Assembly (NCBI RefSeq): GCF_001077815.2 | Contig: NZ_CP011310.1 | Location: forward strand, 248,001-312,000 | DNA from: Aurantiacibacter atlanticus | GTDB lineage: Bacteria > Pseudomonadota > Alphaproteobacteria > Sphingomonadales > Sphingomonadaceae | Direction: 5' to 3' | DNA length: 64,000 nucleotides | Shown here: positions 44,805 to 55,216 of the stretch, piece after piece | Position numbering within the stretch: the first letter of the stretch is position 1 | Layout of the letters: each line of letters opens with the position of its first letter | The notes under the pieces: model-generated | What the model saw: the letters and a program-made list of their open reading frames with translations, nothing else | Told to the model about the DNA's origin: nothing | The model's database searches: none | Position numbers and translations under genes: made by a program

Positions 44805-45365
44805 ATGACGTGGGTTTCTGTAGTGGCGCTCCCCCTATATGCGTGCGTTATATTGGCGTGCTGCTGGGCAGGGTTTGTATCGCACCGCCGGTCTCGGTCC
44901 GCCTATGAAGGTCTATCCTGGCTTGGCGTCGCAGCTTTGTTTGCACTTCTCATGATTGCACGCGTGCTGGCGTGGGAAAATCGCGCCCGTGAATATCTGC
45001 GGGCATGGGCAGAAAACTCTCACATCTATCAGGACAGGTGGAGCTTTCAGGCGCCGATCATGGCTGTTGGGATCATACTGATCTGCCTGTTTGTGCTGGC
45101 CTGCTGGTGGAAACGACCCCGACCGTGGCACGATCCGCCGCAGCGCTTCCTGCGCTATGCTATCATGGCGGCGTTTTGCATGGCGCCGCTTTACGCACTT
45201 CGTATCGTTTCAATGCACGCCTTTGATCGTTTCCTCTATTCAGGTCCGATAAGGCTTAACTGGCTGGCCGAGGCCGCCATCGTCCTCGCGGTCCTGACCT
45301 GCGCTGTATTTACCATCAGGCATTTCGCTAGAAATGCTCACCGAACCGGTCGCCGGAAACCTTAG
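44805..45365 (+). CDS. Membrane protein of unknown function in the EPS locus
   Basis: About 186 residues from ATG 44805, with four or five hydrophobic segments (for example WVSVVALPLYACVILACCWAG and FQAPIMAVGIILICLFVLACWW) and a basic C-terminus. I do not recognise the family. A longer reading from TTG 44745 adds 20 residues with no membrane character. It is two bases upstream of the fused glycosyltransferase gene, so the two are in one operon, and it shares a divergent promoter region with wza. A membrane adaptor for glycan assembly is possible. Confidence 0.7.
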   Translation: MTWVSVVALPLYACVILACCWAGFVSHRRSRSAYEGLSWLGVAALFALLMIARVLAWENRAREYLRAWAENSHIYQDRWSFQAPIMAVGIILICLFVLACWWKRPRPWHDPPQRFLRYAIMAAFCMAPLYALRIVSMHAFDRFLYSGPIRLNWLAEAAIVLAVLTCAVFTIRHFARNAHRTGRRKP

Positions 45366-45367
45366 AC

Positions 45368-46423
45368 ATGGCGAAGAAACCGCATGCAGAACGCCGCAAT
45401 GCCCCATTGCTATGCCTTGCCGCCTCCGGTGGCGGGCATGTGCGCCAATTGCTTGACCTTGAAGGTTTCTGGAGCGCCTATCCGCACTTTTTCGTTACCG
45501 AAAACACTGCGCTCGGCAAATCCATTGCGCAGCAACATGACACCGAATTTGTGCCGCATTTCGCCTTGGGCCAATCTCGGCTCGGGGCAGGTATGCGCAT
45601 GTTGAGGGGCGCGGTCTCAAGCTTCTGGCAAAGCTTTTGGATAATTCGTCGAAGGCGTCCCGAAATCGTGCTGACAACCGGTGCAGGATCGCAGGTTTTT
45701 ATTGTATTGTGGGCAAGGCTGCTCAGCGCCAAGATAATCCTGCTCGACAGTTTCGCGCGGTTTGACAGGCCAAGTGCCTTTGCCCGCATGGCCGGGCCGC
45801 TCGCGCATGTGCGGATTGCCCAATCGCGCAAATCACAGGAAAACTGGCCGGGCAGCCTTCTGAGCGATCCCTTGCGGCCCATTGAGGTTACCGAGACGAC
45901 CAAACAGGATCTCGTTTTCGCCACAGTAGGGGCGACACTCCCGTTTCAACGTCTTTGCGATCTCGTGCTCGCCGCCAAGCGCGACGGGCTGATATCCGAA
46001 GATGTGATCCTGCAGGTTGGCGATATTGAAACATTACCCGATGCGCCAGCCGGAGTGCGGCTGGTGCGAGCCTTGGACTTTGCAGAGTTGCAGGAGCTTT
46101 TACAGCAAGCGAGCATCGTAATCTGTCACGGCGGCACCGGGTCGATACTGACGGCGCTTCGGGCCAATTGCGCCACGATTGTCATTCCGCGACGCTTTTC
46201 GTTGGGAGAGCATTATGACGATCACCAGTCGGAAATTAGCGAAGTCTTCGAGCAACGCGATCTGGTGCTGTCGGCACATGATGGTGAAAGCCTTACAGCA
46301 GCGCTTCAGCTTGCGCGCACTATGAAAATTAAGCCGGTAACGACAGATTATTCCGAATTGATCGCAGGCCTGCATCACTACGTGCAGACCGGCGATCCGG
46401 CGCTCCAGCTCAGTCCGCAGTAG
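45368..46423 (+). CDS. Fused PssD/PssE-like (Alg14-Alg13-like) glycosyltransferase
   Basis: A 351-residue protein in which both halves of a normally two-subunit GT28-type glycosyltransferase are joined. Residues about 10-165 resemble Alg14/PssD (CLAASGGGHVRQLLDLEGF, then EIVLTTGAGSQVF). Residues about 180-340 resemble Alg13/PssE (VFATVGATLPFQRLCDL, then IVICHGGTGSILTALRANC). The CHGGTGS loop binds the UDP-sugar. It probably adds GlcA, Glc or GlcNAc to a lipid-linked sugar. It overlaps the convergent glycosyltransferase by 14 bases. Confidence 0.85.
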   Translation: MAKKPHAERRNAPLLCLAASGGGHVRQLLDLEGFWSAYPHFFVTENTALGKSIAQQHDTEFVPHFALGQSRLGAGMRMLRGAVSSFWQSFWIIRRRRPEIVLTTGAGSQVFIVLWARLLSAKIILLDSFARFDRPSAFARMAGPLAHVRIAQSRKSQENWPGSLLSDPLRPIEVTETTKQDLVFATVGATLPFQRLCDLVLAAKRDGLISEDVILQVGDIETLPDAPAGVRLVRALDFAELQELLQQASIVICHGGTGSILTALRANCATIVIPRRFSLGEHYDDHQSEISEVFEQRDLVLSAHDGESLTAALQLARTMKIKPVTTDYSELIAGLHHYVQTGDPALQLSPQ

Positions 46424-47561
46424 AGCGCGTTGCGCATCTTTTGAGTAGTTGCGCGCGCTGCGCTCCGACCACCGCGTATTCGAATTGGGCTGCGGCCACT
46501 TCGGCATTCTCACCGAGCCGGGCGCACAATACCGGATCGTCAGACAAGCGCTGAAATGCTGTGGCAACTGCTTCGCTGTCTCCGACTGGGATGACAATCC
46601 CCGTGTCGCCATCCCTTGTCAGGCGGGCAGCGCCCATCGGAGTGGTTACGGCAGGCAATCCGCAGCTTGCCGCCTCATAGGTCACCTGCGGACCGCCTTC
46701 TTCATGGGTTGGAAAAACGAACACATCGCATTGCCGGTAAAACGCAGCAATGTCGTCCACATGACCGAAATGAGTGATACGCGCATCAGCAGCGATTTGT
46801 TCGTCGAACCACTTCTTCAAAGATTCATCGATCGAACCGGCGAACCAAAGCTCCCCATCAATTCCCGCCGCGTTCCATCCATCCAGCAATTCATGAACCC
46901 CTTTGCGGACGTTGATCGTGCCAACATAGCAAGCTCGGAAAGGGCGCGCTTTCGATGGGGGCGCGGGGCGTGCGGCAAAGCGAGCCTTGTCCCACCCGAA
47001 GCTTGTCGGCAGAATTTTCTGTGCAGGGATGCCCAAGCGTTTCAGCCCCGCTTCAACCTCGGGATTGGAAGCGAAAATATAGTCATGCAGGGCCAGTTCC
47101 TCATTCTCGCGCGCGACCATTTCATCGGTGAGGCCGTGATCGGGCGCGATGCCCGCCTCGGCATAAGCTTTATCGAGCAAAGGCTTGGCCGTAGCGAGCG
47201 GGCTGTTGATCATTTCCCGCACGCAGACGAGACCGCGCGCGCGGGCTCTCAAAACAAGATCAGCAGGAACATTGGGCCAGAAATACGCAATCGCGTCGGA
47301 CGGCGCACGGTCAATCGCTTCGGCAAATGCGCGACTGTGGCGGCGAATTGCCGAGCTGCCGATAAAGCGCCACGGCAGCAGCCGATGGATCAGTCCTGCC
47401 GATTGATGTGTTTGTATCTGGGAGGGAATGGGAATGCGCGCACGCACGACATGAAGATGCGCGTCAATCCCCTCTTCAGCAAAGCCGGCCAATATCCGAA
47501 CACAGCTTTCAGCCGGGCCCCTGCCCGAGTAGCTATGCGGCAAATAGACAAGGCATTGCAT
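46410..47561 (-). CDS. Glycosyltransferase family 4
   Basis: About 383 residues from the ATG at 47561 (MQCLVYLPHSYSGRGPAESC). Longer readings start at 47618 and 47669 but add an Arg/Asn-rich stretch without family character. The donor domain has RACYVGTINVRKGVHELL, QCDVFVFPTHEEGGPQVTYEAASCGLP (E-x7-E-like) and GDTGIVIPVGD. It is separated by about 280 bases from the divergent glycosyltransferase at 47846. Its 3' end overlaps the fused transferase gene. Confidence 0.85.
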   Translation of the reverse strand: MQCLVYLPHSYSGRGPAESCVRILAGFAEEGIDAHLHVVRARIPIPSQIQTHQSAGLIHRLLPWRFIGSSAIRRHSRAFAEAIDRAPSDAIAYFWPNVPADLVLRARARGLVCVREMINSPLATAKPLLDKAYAEAGIAPDHGLTDEMVARENEELALHDYIFASNPEVEAGLKRLGIPAQKILPTSFGWDKARFAARPAPPSKARPFRACYVGTINVRKGVHELLDGWNAAGIDGELWFAGSIDESLKKWFDEQIAADARITHFGHVDDIAAFYRQCDVFVFPTHEEGGPQVTYEAASCGLPAVTTPMGAARLTRDGDTGIVIPVGDSEAVATAFQRLSDDPVLCARLGENAEVAAAQFEYAVVGAQRAQLLKRCATRSTAD

Positions 47562-47845
47562 GACGGATCCATAGGCAGCGGTGAAGTATCGTCGGCGATT
47601 GGCAGGCTGGCGGTTCATGGTGAATTCGCAGGTTGCACGCGCATTGCAAGGGCGAATTTGCGCTTTCAAGGGTCTGCCGTTTTCGATAGGATGCCGCTCT
47701 GTTCCGGCTTGAAGGCAGTTTGGCCAGATGCGTCAAATGCGCAAGACTGCTTCATGCACCTTGGCAGGCGACAAGCTGACGTGCGAATTTTCAAGATGCC
47801 CCATTGCCCTTCCAAGCCTGTCAAACCCAAAGCGACGGAACCTGC

Positions 47846-48721
47846 GTGCTCACCATAGTCATACCAGCCTATAACGCCGGGTCTTTTATCGGCGAAACCT
47901 TGCAATCACTCGAATCGCTTGGCGAAGGATTTGCCGGTGCAATCGTGGTGGATGATGGTTCCAGTGATGACACCAGAACAGTTGTTGGCCAGCACCCCCA
48001 AGTGCGGCTTGTCAGTCAGAAAAATGCCGGGGTTTCGGCTGCCCGCAATCACGGTCTGTCGCTGGTGGAAACCCCTTTCGTGTGGTTCCTTGATGCAGAT
48101 GACATTCTCTTACCATCAGCGATCGAACACGCCCTCGCAGCCTTTGCGCAATATCCTGATGCGCCATTCGTTTATGGTAGTATCGAAGAAATCGACAGCT
48201 TTGGAAAGTTGCTGAAGAAGGTTCCTCTCCAGCCGGGGCTGCAGGACCTCGACATGGTTTTAAACGGCGCAATCCCACGGCCAAGCCAGACTGCATTTTC
48301 GACCGCGCACATCCGCGCAGCAGGCGGGTTCGATACGAGTTTGTCGCTGTGCGAGGATTTCGAACTATATACCAGGCTGCTTGCCGATGGAGCGGAGGCA
48401 TATTGCCACGGCCATCCGGCGGTCCGTTATCGCAGGCACGACGGGCAAGCGACACACCGGGTATCGGCGATGATGCAAGCCTCTTTGGGCGTGGTGCGCA
48501 AGGCCGCGGGCGAGAGCGATACGGCAGCCGCGCTCGAGCGTAGCTGGGAAAGGCGGCTGGGTGGCTATATCCCCATTGAAGTTTTGCGCCACCTGTCCGC
48601 TGGGCGATTGGAGCAAGCACGCTCAGCCCTGATGATTTACCTGCGCGCATTTCCGGCAAGCGCGCTAGGCACACTGGACATCATGAAGAAGAGGCTGAAA
48701 GGCACTCGTTCCCGGCCCTAA
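47846..48721 (+). CDS. Glycosyltransferase family 2
   Basis: About 291 residues from a GTG at 47846, giving MLTIVIPAYNAGSFIGETLQ, the classic GT2 start; a TTG at 47804 would add 14 residues. IVVDDGSSDDTRTVV and WFLDADDILLPSAIEHAL hold the nucleotide and metal sites. The region GGFDTSLSLCEDFELYTRLL carries the ED motif. The C-terminal 80 residues are helical and basic. It overlaps a convergent sulfotransferase gene by four bases. Confidence 0.85.
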   Translation: MLTIVIPAYNAGSFIGETLQSLESLGEGFAGAIVVDDGSSDDTRTVVGQHPQVRLVSQKNAGVSAARNHGLSLVETPFVWFLDADDILLPSAIEHALAAFAQYPDAPFVYGSIEEIDSFGKLLKKVPLQPGLQDLDMVLNGAIPRPSQTAFSTAHIRAAGGFDTSLSLCEDFELYTRLLADGAEAYCHGHPAVRYRRHDGQATHRVSAMMQASLGVVRKAAGESDTAAALERSWERRLGGYIPIEVLRHLSAGRLEQARSALMIYLRAFPASALGTLDIMKKRLKGTRSRP

Positions 48722-49470
48722 ACTGCATAGCCGTAACGTTCAGCGACTTTGACCAGTTCGGGATATTCAGGGTAGTTTGCGAGCTTACGCTGCAATTCCT
48801 CATCAGGATCAAGCAATCTGACAGGCCGCGCATTGGCCGATTGCGAGACGATCCGGTAGGCCTTTTCGCAGTCCACATCGAACCATTCGCTCAAATCGGA
48901 AAGCTGTTGGTCGACACGCTCTATGACCACGCGCTTGTCGGTTATGGCTTCGCAGCGCGTATTCCAATCAGAATACCAGCGCATCGAATCGCGCAATGGG
49001 TCTCCGGTAAATTCGAAGTGCTTTTGGGCGAACCGCGTAAACTTGGCCCTGACCCTCGTCACGGCATCGGTGGCCTGCTCCAAATGCTCAAGATCGAAAA
49101 AGTGGCAGCTGAATAGCGATCTTATGACTGCGAATGGGTCCCTGACAACATGGACCGCGGTGACTTCGTCATCGGGCAGGAAAGGGACTGCGAGCCATGA
49201 TGCATCGCATTGCGCATCGGGTTGGCGCCGCGTGTTATACAGCGTCGGTCCCTTCACGGTGTAATAGCCCTCATGCGAGCATGAAAGGCCGGATGCTGTC
49301 AGCAGTTCTGAGAAATAGGTGGTGCCGGACCGCCCCGTGCCGATGATCACGAACTCGGGCTTGCGGGAATATATGAGGCTTTCGGCGACTTTCGCATATC
49401 CACGCGGAGTTCGTAGCAATTTCACCATCGAGTTTGTCAATCCTGCCTGTATACTTGCGGCCCTTAACAC
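48718..49470 (-). CDS. Sulfotransferase family protein
   Basis: A 250-residue sulfotransferase. VIIGTGRSGTTYFSELL (about residues 41-57) is the 5'-phosphosulfate loop that binds PAPS, and VHVVRDPFAVIRSLFSCHF matches the 3'-phosphate-binding segment. Inside an EPS locus it most likely sulfates the polysaccharide or a lipid-linked sugar. No PAPS-synthesis genes are in this window. ATG at 49470, with an alternative ATG at 49428. It follows the polyprenyl phosphotransferase by 46 bases on the same strand. Confidence 0.8.
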   Translation of the reverse strand: MLRAASIQAGLTNSMVKLLRTPRGYAKVAESLIYSRKPEFVIIGTGRSGTTYFSELLTASGLSCSHEGYYTVKGPTLYNTRRQPDAQCDASWLAVPFLPDDEVTAVHVVRDPFAVIRSLFSCHFFDLEHLEQATDAVTRVRAKFTRFAQKHFEFTGDPLRDSMRWYSDWNTRCEAITDKRVVIERVDQQLSDLSEWFDVDCEKAYRIVSQSANARPVRLLDPDEELQRKLANYPEYPELVKVAERYGYAV

Positions 49471-49516
49471 GTCACATGTTTCGCGCCAGATCCGAGGTCA
49501 AATCCTCGCTGATCGC

Positions 49517-51019
49517 CTAGAACGCACGATCATGAATGAGCACCCGGGCAGTTGCAAACACGATTGCTATATCGTGCCACAGGCTCCAGCCGTGAATATA
49601 CTCCAGATCCGATAGCAGGCGGTCACTCAAATGTTCTTCGGTATCGGTCGCACCGCGATGGCCGCGCACCTGCGCAAGGCCGGTGATGCCAGGACGCAGG
49701 CCGTGGCGCTGCCAATATCTGCGCTCCACCTGCCAGAACAGTTTGTTGCCAGCCCTGGAGCCAAGCGCATGGGGGCGCGGACCGACGATTGACATATCCC
49801 CGCGCAGCACATTGAGCAGCTGCGGCAGTTCATCGATACTTGTCTTGCGAATGAAGCGGCCAATCCGCGTCACACGTTCATCTTCCTTCGATGCCGAGCG
49901 ATTACCGTCGGCATCACCGATACGCATGGAACGGAATTTGAGAATATTGAAGAACTCATTGCCGCGCCCCATGCGGCGCTGGATGAAAAACACCGGGCCG
50001 CCATCTTCAAGTTTGATAAAAAGCGCTGTCAGCAGCATCACCGGCGCAAGCAGAACAAGGGCTGCGCCTGACACGGCGAGATCGAACAGACGCTTGGCCG
50101 CTCTTGCCCGCATGCCGAGCTGTCCGGCAGAAACCTTAAGCGCCGAAATACCCGCATCATCATGATGGACAACACCGAGTGCGCCGATTTCACGTGACAA
50201 GAGATGCACGACTTCGCCGTGGACGCCCGTGCCTTTCAGAACTTCCGACCAGGCAGCGCGCTGACCTTCTTCGCAGCTGACGATCACCTCATCCATATTG
50301 CGCAAATATTTGCTCAACCGGTCAAGCGTGATCGGATCTTCCATATCAGGCGCAAGTCCATGCTGCTCTGCGCGAATGTGGTAGGCATGGGGCAAGGTGA
50401 ATTGCGGACCGCCAGCATGAATGACCAGCTTGTTGATCGGGCTGGGCCCGAAATGTCGCACGATCAGCTTTGCAGCGGTCACGCGCATGACCACAATGCC
50501 CAGCCCGGTCATCGCAATGCCAGTCACGAAGACAAAGCGCGACAGGTCAGCATTGCTCTTTACAAAGAATGCCAGAAGATTGAGCAATGCGGCCGAAAGG
50601 GCCAATGCCATGATTGCCTTGAAAGAAGTAAATTGCCAATCGGTGAGTGATCGCCTGGAATAGGTGCCATTATACAGTGCGATCGTCAGATAAAGCGGCA
50701 GGATCACATAGGCTGACAGCATCCCGCTTTCGAGCCGCGCGATATTGGTGAGGGTGCCGAAGAAACTCACGGAAACTGCGTAGAAGCTGCCGAGGATAAT
50801 AACCACGTCACCCAGAAGAAGCGCGAGATATGCGCGCAGCCGCAAGGTCGCGAGCGAACGCGCCAATCCGTTTTCTGGTGCACGCGAAAATCGCTGATCC
50901 CGCGCATTTTCTTCGGAAATATCGTCGCCGAACAGAAAGAATAAAGGCTCAACAGCCTCATCCGTTCTCCCGTCGAGCGATTCAGGCTCGACAATCCGCA
51001 GATTCACATTTTCTGCCAT
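49517..51019 (-). CDS. Polyprenyl glycosylphosphotransferase initiating EPS synthesis
   Basis: A 500-residue WbaP/GumD-type enzyme. Four transmembrane segments (about 65-190) and a central Rossmann-like domain precede the C-terminal sugar transferase catalytic domain. That domain contains AAKRLFDLAVSGAALVLLAP, FFIQRRMGRGNEFF, KFRSM, DELPQLLNVLRGDMSIVGPRP and RPGITGLAQV. It transfers a sugar-1-phosphate to undecaprenyl phosphate, the first step. Followed by the sulfotransferase gene, it likely starts that unit; about 130 bases upstream separate it from holA. Confidence 0.95.
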   Translation of the reverse strand: MAENVNLRIVEPESLDGRTDEAVEPLFFLFGDDISEENARDQRFSRAPENGLARSLATLRLRAYLALLLGDVVIILGSFYAVSVSFFGTLTNIARLESGMLSAYVILPLYLTIALYNGTYSRRSLTDWQFTSFKAIMALALSAALLNLLAFFVKSNADLSRFVFVTGIAMTGLGIVVMRVTAAKLIVRHFGPSPINKLVIHAGGPQFTLPHAYHIRAEQHGLAPDMEDPITLDRLSKYLRNMDEVIVSCEEGQRAAWSEVLKGTGVHGEVVHLLSREIGALGVVHHDDAGISALKVSAGQLGMRARAAKRLFDLAVSGAALVLLAPVMLLTALFIKLEDGGPVFFIQRRMGRGNEFFNILKFRSMRIGDADGNRSASKEDERVTRIGRFIRKTSIDELPQLLNVLRGDMSIVGPRPHALGSRAGNKLFWQVERRYWQRHGLRPGITGLAQVRGHRGATDTEEHLSDRLLSDLEYIHGWSLWHDIAIVFATARVLIHDRAF

Positions 51020-51151
51020 TTCATGTCAGCGCCCTGAGGTTATCGTTTTGTGTCTAAGCAATAATACTTAGCACTTGATAACGTTCCGATTGGCCATTTT
51101 ACATCTTTCGTGCAGCAGAAAGAGGCGAACTGTGGCACTAATGCGCCAGGT

Positions 51152-52186
51152 TCAGCGGCGCGCCGCCGCGTAATGGGCGATTTGCACCAGTTCTCGGGCC
51201 AGCAGCAACTCGGCCGTCTGGCTATTGGCCAGCAGGGCGCGATGCAGGTCGGCCAAACGAGGGACAAGCCGCTCCAGCTTGCCGCCGCTCCAGCGTTTGA
51301 GCTGGTCGCCGACCTCGCGGTGCTCCTTGAAGAACACGCCATTCGCCTTGAGAAATTGATCCATCCTGTCACCGTGACGCATCTTGGGCGCGAGCATGGC
51401 CAGTTGGGCTGCACGCCGCTCCATCGCCAGTGCCACGCCGACAGGATTGAGAGAGACTTCCTTCATCCGCGCCAGTTCCGCCGGCAGCTTGTTCAGTTCC
51501 CCTCCCAGTGCGGCATTGACGAGCGGCATGAAGCCATCTTCCTCGGTTTTCGCACCGATAGCATCAAAAGCGGTCTGGTCAGCAAGCTTGGGCGATTGCG
51601 GAGAGGCATCGAGATAGAGCGCCAGCTTGTCGATTTCCGATTGCGCCAGCCGTACATCCAGACCGGCCGCGCGGGCGATTGCTTCGGCCAGCACGCCGTC
51701 AAGCCGCATCCCCGATGCATCGGCCATGGCACGAACATCTGCCGTCATCGATTTCAGATCTGGCGGATAAAAGACTGCGACCAGCGCATCGTCCCTTTTC
51801 AACAGCAGTTTGGCACTGCGCGATTTATCCGTTGCCGAAGTAGCAATGATGAATATCGGCCAGCCCTGCTCTACTTCGCCGCGATCCACCAGTTCAGCCC
51901 AAGCGGCAATTGCATCATGCGCTTCTTCTCCTGAAACACGCGCAACAATGTGCCGCGTGTCGCCAAAAAGTGAAGTGGAACGTGCTTCGTCGACCAGTTT
52001 CGACGGATCGGATTTCAGATCGCTGCCCGAAAGATCAACTCGCTCTCCCGCTTCAGGAAGCGTTTCCACAAGCTTGGCAACGCCTGCTGAAGCGCCGGCT
52101 TCATCCTGCCCGCAAAAGAAGAACAGGCGGCATTTCTTTGCCGCGCGTTTCGCGGCTTGGGCGTAATCGCGCTGGGTCGCCTTCAC
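51152..52186 (-). CDS. holA: DNA polymerase III delta subunit
   Basis: A 344-residue clamp-loader subunit that opens the beta clamp. KKCRLFFFCGQDEAGASAG at the N-terminus replaces an active P-loop, and the helical C-terminal collar (HREVGDQLKRWSGGKLERLV) is typical. ATG at 52186 overlaps the lptE stop (ATGA). It closes the DUF3576-leuS-lptE-holA operon, a common alphaproteobacterial order. Confidence 0.9.
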   Translation of the reverse strand: MKATQRDYAQAAKRAAKKCRLFFFCGQDEAGASAGVAKLVETLPEAGERVDLSGSDLKSDPSKLVDEARSTSLFGDTRHIVARVSGEEAHDAIAAWAELVDRGEVEQGWPIFIIATSATDKSRSAKLLLKRDDALVAVFYPPDLKSMTADVRAMADASGMRLDGVLAEAIARAAGLDVRLAQSEIDKLALYLDASPQSPKLADQTAFDAIGAKTEEDGFMPLVNAALGGELNKLPAELARMKEVSLNPVGVALAMERRAAQLAMLAPKMRHGDRMDQFLKANGVFFKEHREVGDQLKRWSGGKLERLVPRLADLHRALLANSQTAELLLARELVQIAHYAAARR

Positions 52187-52680
52187 TGCTGCATTGCGCG
52201 CAATGTGCGCGTCAGCCGCACGACGATCTGATCCGCGACTTCCTGCGTCAAATTTTCCAGCGCGGTCTGTTCTGCGGCAATCGTCGCATATTCGCTGCCC
52301 ACCACATCGATACCAGCGTCGGAGCCGGCGGTTGCATCGACAATGATCGTGCCATCGCTTGTGTCGACCAATTGATAGCGGGCGCGCAGCGTGCGCCTTT
52401 CGCGGCCTATCGTGTCGTCAGTAAGCAGGCCCAGCCCTTCAAGCTGGTCATCAAGAACCACGTCGAGCCGGTATTGCGCACCGCCTTCACCATTGCCCCG
52501 CCCAAGCCTGTCCGACAGCGCATTGCGCATGAGCCAGCCTTCGTCGCCCGAAATGGAAGCGACTTCGACCTGCGCAAGACCACGCGCAACGGCGCCATTG
52601 GAGCCGCCAGCATAGATAGGCTGCAAGCCGCAGGCAGAAAGAGCCAGAAGAAGGCCTAGCGGAGCGAGAAAGCGTTTCAT
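52183..52680 (-). CDS. lptE: LPS assembly lipoprotein LptE
   Basis: A 165-residue outer-membrane lipoprotein that plugs LptD. The signal LLALSAC gives Cys17. The beta/alpha body contains [21 protein letters not shown] and ends with a helix ([23 protein letters not shown]), as expected. The start overlaps the leuS stop by four bases. Confidence 0.9.
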   Translation of the reverse strand: MKRFLAPLGLLLALSACGLQPIYAGGSNGAVARGLAQVEVASISGDEGWLMRNALSDRLGRGNGEGGAQYRLDVVLDDQLEGLGLLTDDTIGRERRTLRARYQLVDTSDGTIIVDATAGSDAGIDVVGSEYATIAAEQTALENLTQEVADQIVVRLTRTLRAMQQ

Positions 52681-55196
52681 GTCACAATATTCACCAGCCT
52701 GTCGGGCACCACGATAATCTTGCGAATTGCAGCCCCGTCAAGCGAACGCTGGACCTTATCGCTAGCGAGTGCAAGCGCCTCCAGATCTTCTTTCGGCGCA
52801 CCTTTAGGGGCTGTAAGCGTATCGCGCAATTTGCCCTTGTGCTGCACGGCGATGGTGACTTCGTCTTCCACCAGCAGTGCGGCATCCACTTCGGGCCAGG
52901 GTGCCTGCGCGACAAGCCCATTGCCGCCCATTGCTGCCCAGCCCTCTTCTGCCAGATGCGGCATCATCGGCGATGCCATCAGCAGCAGGGCGCGGATCGC
53001 ATGATTGCGATCTGCTGAAGGCGCGGCTTTCTCCGTTGCGCTGGTGAGTTCGTAAAGGCGGGCAACCGCCTTGTTGAAAGCCAATGCCTCAATATCCGAA
53101 GCCACAGCGGCAATCGCCTGATGGGTCTTGCGCGCCAGATCCTTGTCTTCGCCCGATGCACTGTCATCATATTGGCCAAACATGCGCCACAAACGCTGAA
53201 CAAAACGCCCGCAACCCTCTATGCCCGCTTCTGACCACGGCAGATCACGTTCGGGCGGGCTGTCGGATAACATGAACCAGCGCACCGCATCGGCACCATA
53301 ATCGCGGATGATATCCTCGGGATCGACGACGTTTTTCTTCGACTTGGACATTTTGATGACCTTGCCGATATTGACCGGCTGGCCATCCGCGCTAAGCATT
53401 GCGCCATCGCCCGAACGCGTCACCTCGGCTGGCGTGAAATAGGTCTCGCGCGCGCCATCCTTGCGGCTGTAGGTTTCATGCGTGACCATGCCTTGCGTAA
53501 ACAGGCTGGCAAACGGTTCGGTCACGTCAAGTTTACCAATACTCGCCAGCGCGCGGGTCCAGAAGCGGGCATAGAGAAGGTGCAGGATCGCATGCTCGAT
53601 CCCGCCGATATACTGGTCGACCGGCATCCATTGCGCGACTTCCGCAGCGTCAAAAGGCGCGTCATCAGGCTGGCTGGCAAAGCGCAGGAAATACCAGCTT
53701 GAATTGACAAAAGTATCGAGCGTGTCGGTTTCACGCTGTGCTTCGCCGCCACAATCGGGGCAGGCAACGTTCTTCCAGCTCGGATGGCGCAACAGCGGAT
53801 TGCCAGGAGAGGAGAAATCCACGTCTTCGGGCAGTTTGACGGGGAGCTGGTCCTTGGGGACCGGCACCACGCCGCAGGCCTGGCAATGGATGAAGGGTAT
53901 CGGCGTGCCCCAGTAACGCTGGCGGCTCACGCCCCAATCGCGCAGGCGCCACACGGTTGTGCCCTTGCCCCAATTTTCTTCTTCAGCGCGCGCAATCACC
54001 GCGCGCTTGGCGTCTTCCACTTCCATTCCGGAGAGGAAATCCGAATTGACAATCACGCCGTCGCCCGGCTCTGCTTCGCCGACAAATTCCTTGTCCGCCT
54101 CTGCTTCGCTCGCGGCTACGACGCGGGGAATTGGCAAACCATATTTGATCGCAAACTCAAAGTCACGTTGGTCATGGCCAGGCACCGCCATAATCGCGCC
54201 GGTGCCGTAATCCATCAATACGAAATTGGCGATATAGACGGGCAGATGCTTGCCAGTGAACGGGTGCCTTGCACCGATACCGGTGTCAAAGCCCAGCTTT
54301 TCAGCCGTTTCCTGTTGAGCAGCGGTCGTGCCACCGCGCTTGCACATGTCGATGAATTTTGCGGCATCGCAATTATTGGCGGCAACGCTCTCGGCCAATG
54401 GATGATCCGGAGCGACCGCAACAAAGCTGGCACCAAAGATCGTATCGGGCCGTGTGGTATAGACCGGCAGCCTGTCACCATTGGAGAGGTCAAAGGAAAA
54501 TTCCAGACCCTGGCTTTTGCCGATCCAGTTTTCCTGCATCAGCCTGACCTTTTGCGGCCAGCCATCAAGGCCCCCTACGCCTTCGAGCAATTCATCGGCA
54601 AAATTCGTGATCTTGAGGAACCACTGGTTGAGCTTGCGCTTTTCGACCTCTGCGCCCGAACGCCAGCCCTTGCCGTCAATGACCTGCTCATTCGCGAGCA
54701 CTGTCATGTCAACCGGGTCCCAATTGACCTCGCTTTCCTTGCGGTAAACCAACCCTGCCTTGAACAGATCCAGGAACAGCGATTGTTCGTGCCCGTAATA
54801 GGAAGGGTCGCAGGTCGCGAATTCTCTCGACCAGTCGAGCGCGAAGCCAAGCTGCTTCAGCTGCCCCTTCATCGTCTCGATATTCTTGTAGGTCCAGCCG
54901 GCGGGATGCACGCCCTTTTCCATCGCCGCGTTTTCAGCCGGCATGCCAAAGGCGTCCCAGCCCATGGGGTGCAATACCTCATGCCCCTGCATCTTGCGAT
55001 AGCGCGCCAGCACATCGCCCATCGTGTAATTACGCACATGGCCGATATGGATGCGCCCGCTGGGGTAAGGAAACATCTCCAACACATAGCTCTTGGGCTT
55101 GGTGCTGCTGCTATCAGCCTCGAAACAGCGGGCGTCGTCCCACGCGGCTTGCCAGCGCCTGTCGGCAACAGACGGGTCGAATCGTTCGTTATTCAT
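52677..55196 (-). CDS. leuS: Leucyl-tRNA synthetase
   Basis: An 839-residue class I aminoacyl-tRNA synthetase. The HIGH motif is in [11 protein letters not shown] (about residue 50). The CP1 editing domain contains [15 protein letters not shown] and the KMSKS motif is [15 protein letters not shown]. Full family length. It lies 20 bases after the DUF3576 lipoprotein gene and overlaps lptE. Confidence 0.97.
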   Translation of the reverse strand: MNNERFDPSVADRRWQAAWDDARCFEADSSSTKPKSYVLEMFPYPSGRIHIGHVRNYTMGDVLARYRKMQGHEVLHPMGWDAFGMPAENAAMEKGVHPAGWTYKNIETMKGQLKQLGFALDWSREFATCDPSYYGHEQSLFLDLFKAGLVYRKESEVNWDPVDMTVLANEQVIDGKGWRSGAEVEKRKLNQWFLKITNFADELLEGVGGLDGWPQKVRLMQENWIGKSQGLEFSFDLSNGDRLPVYTTRPDTIFGASFVAVAPDHPLAESVAANNCDAAKFIDMCKRGGTTAAQQETAEKLGFDTGIGARHPFTGKHLPVYIANFVLMDYGTGAIMAVPGHDQRDFEFAIKYGLPIPRVVAASEAEADKEFVGEAEPGDGVIVNSDFLSGMEVEDAKRAVIARAEEENWGKGTTVWRLRDWGVSRQRYWGTPIPFIHCQACGVVPVPKDQLPVKLPEDVDFSSPGNPLLRHPSWKNVACPDCGGEAQRETDTLDTFVNSSWYFLRFASQPDDAPFDAAEVAQWMPVDQYIGGIEHAILHLLYARFWTRALASIGKLDVTEPFASLFTQGMVTHETYSRKDGARETYFTPAEVTRSGDGAMLSADGQPVNIGKVIKMSKSKKNVVDPEDIIRDYGADAVRWFMLSDSPPERDLPWSEAGIEGCGRFVQRLWRMFGQYDDSASGEDKDLARKTHQAIAAVASDIEALAFNKAVARLYELTSATEKAAPSADRNHAIRALLLMASPMMPHLAEEGWAAMGGNGLVAQAPWPEVDAALLVEDEVTIAVQHKGKLRDTLTAPKGAPKEDLEALALASDKVQRSLDGAAIRKIIVVPDRLVNIVT

Positions 55197-55216
55197 GCAT
55201 GGCCCCCTAGCGGGAC

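Noticed and set aside
46449..47858. 469-codon plus-strand frame antisense to a GT4 gene
   Set aside because: No motif; the minus-strand glycosyltransferase with clear GT-B features occupies the region.
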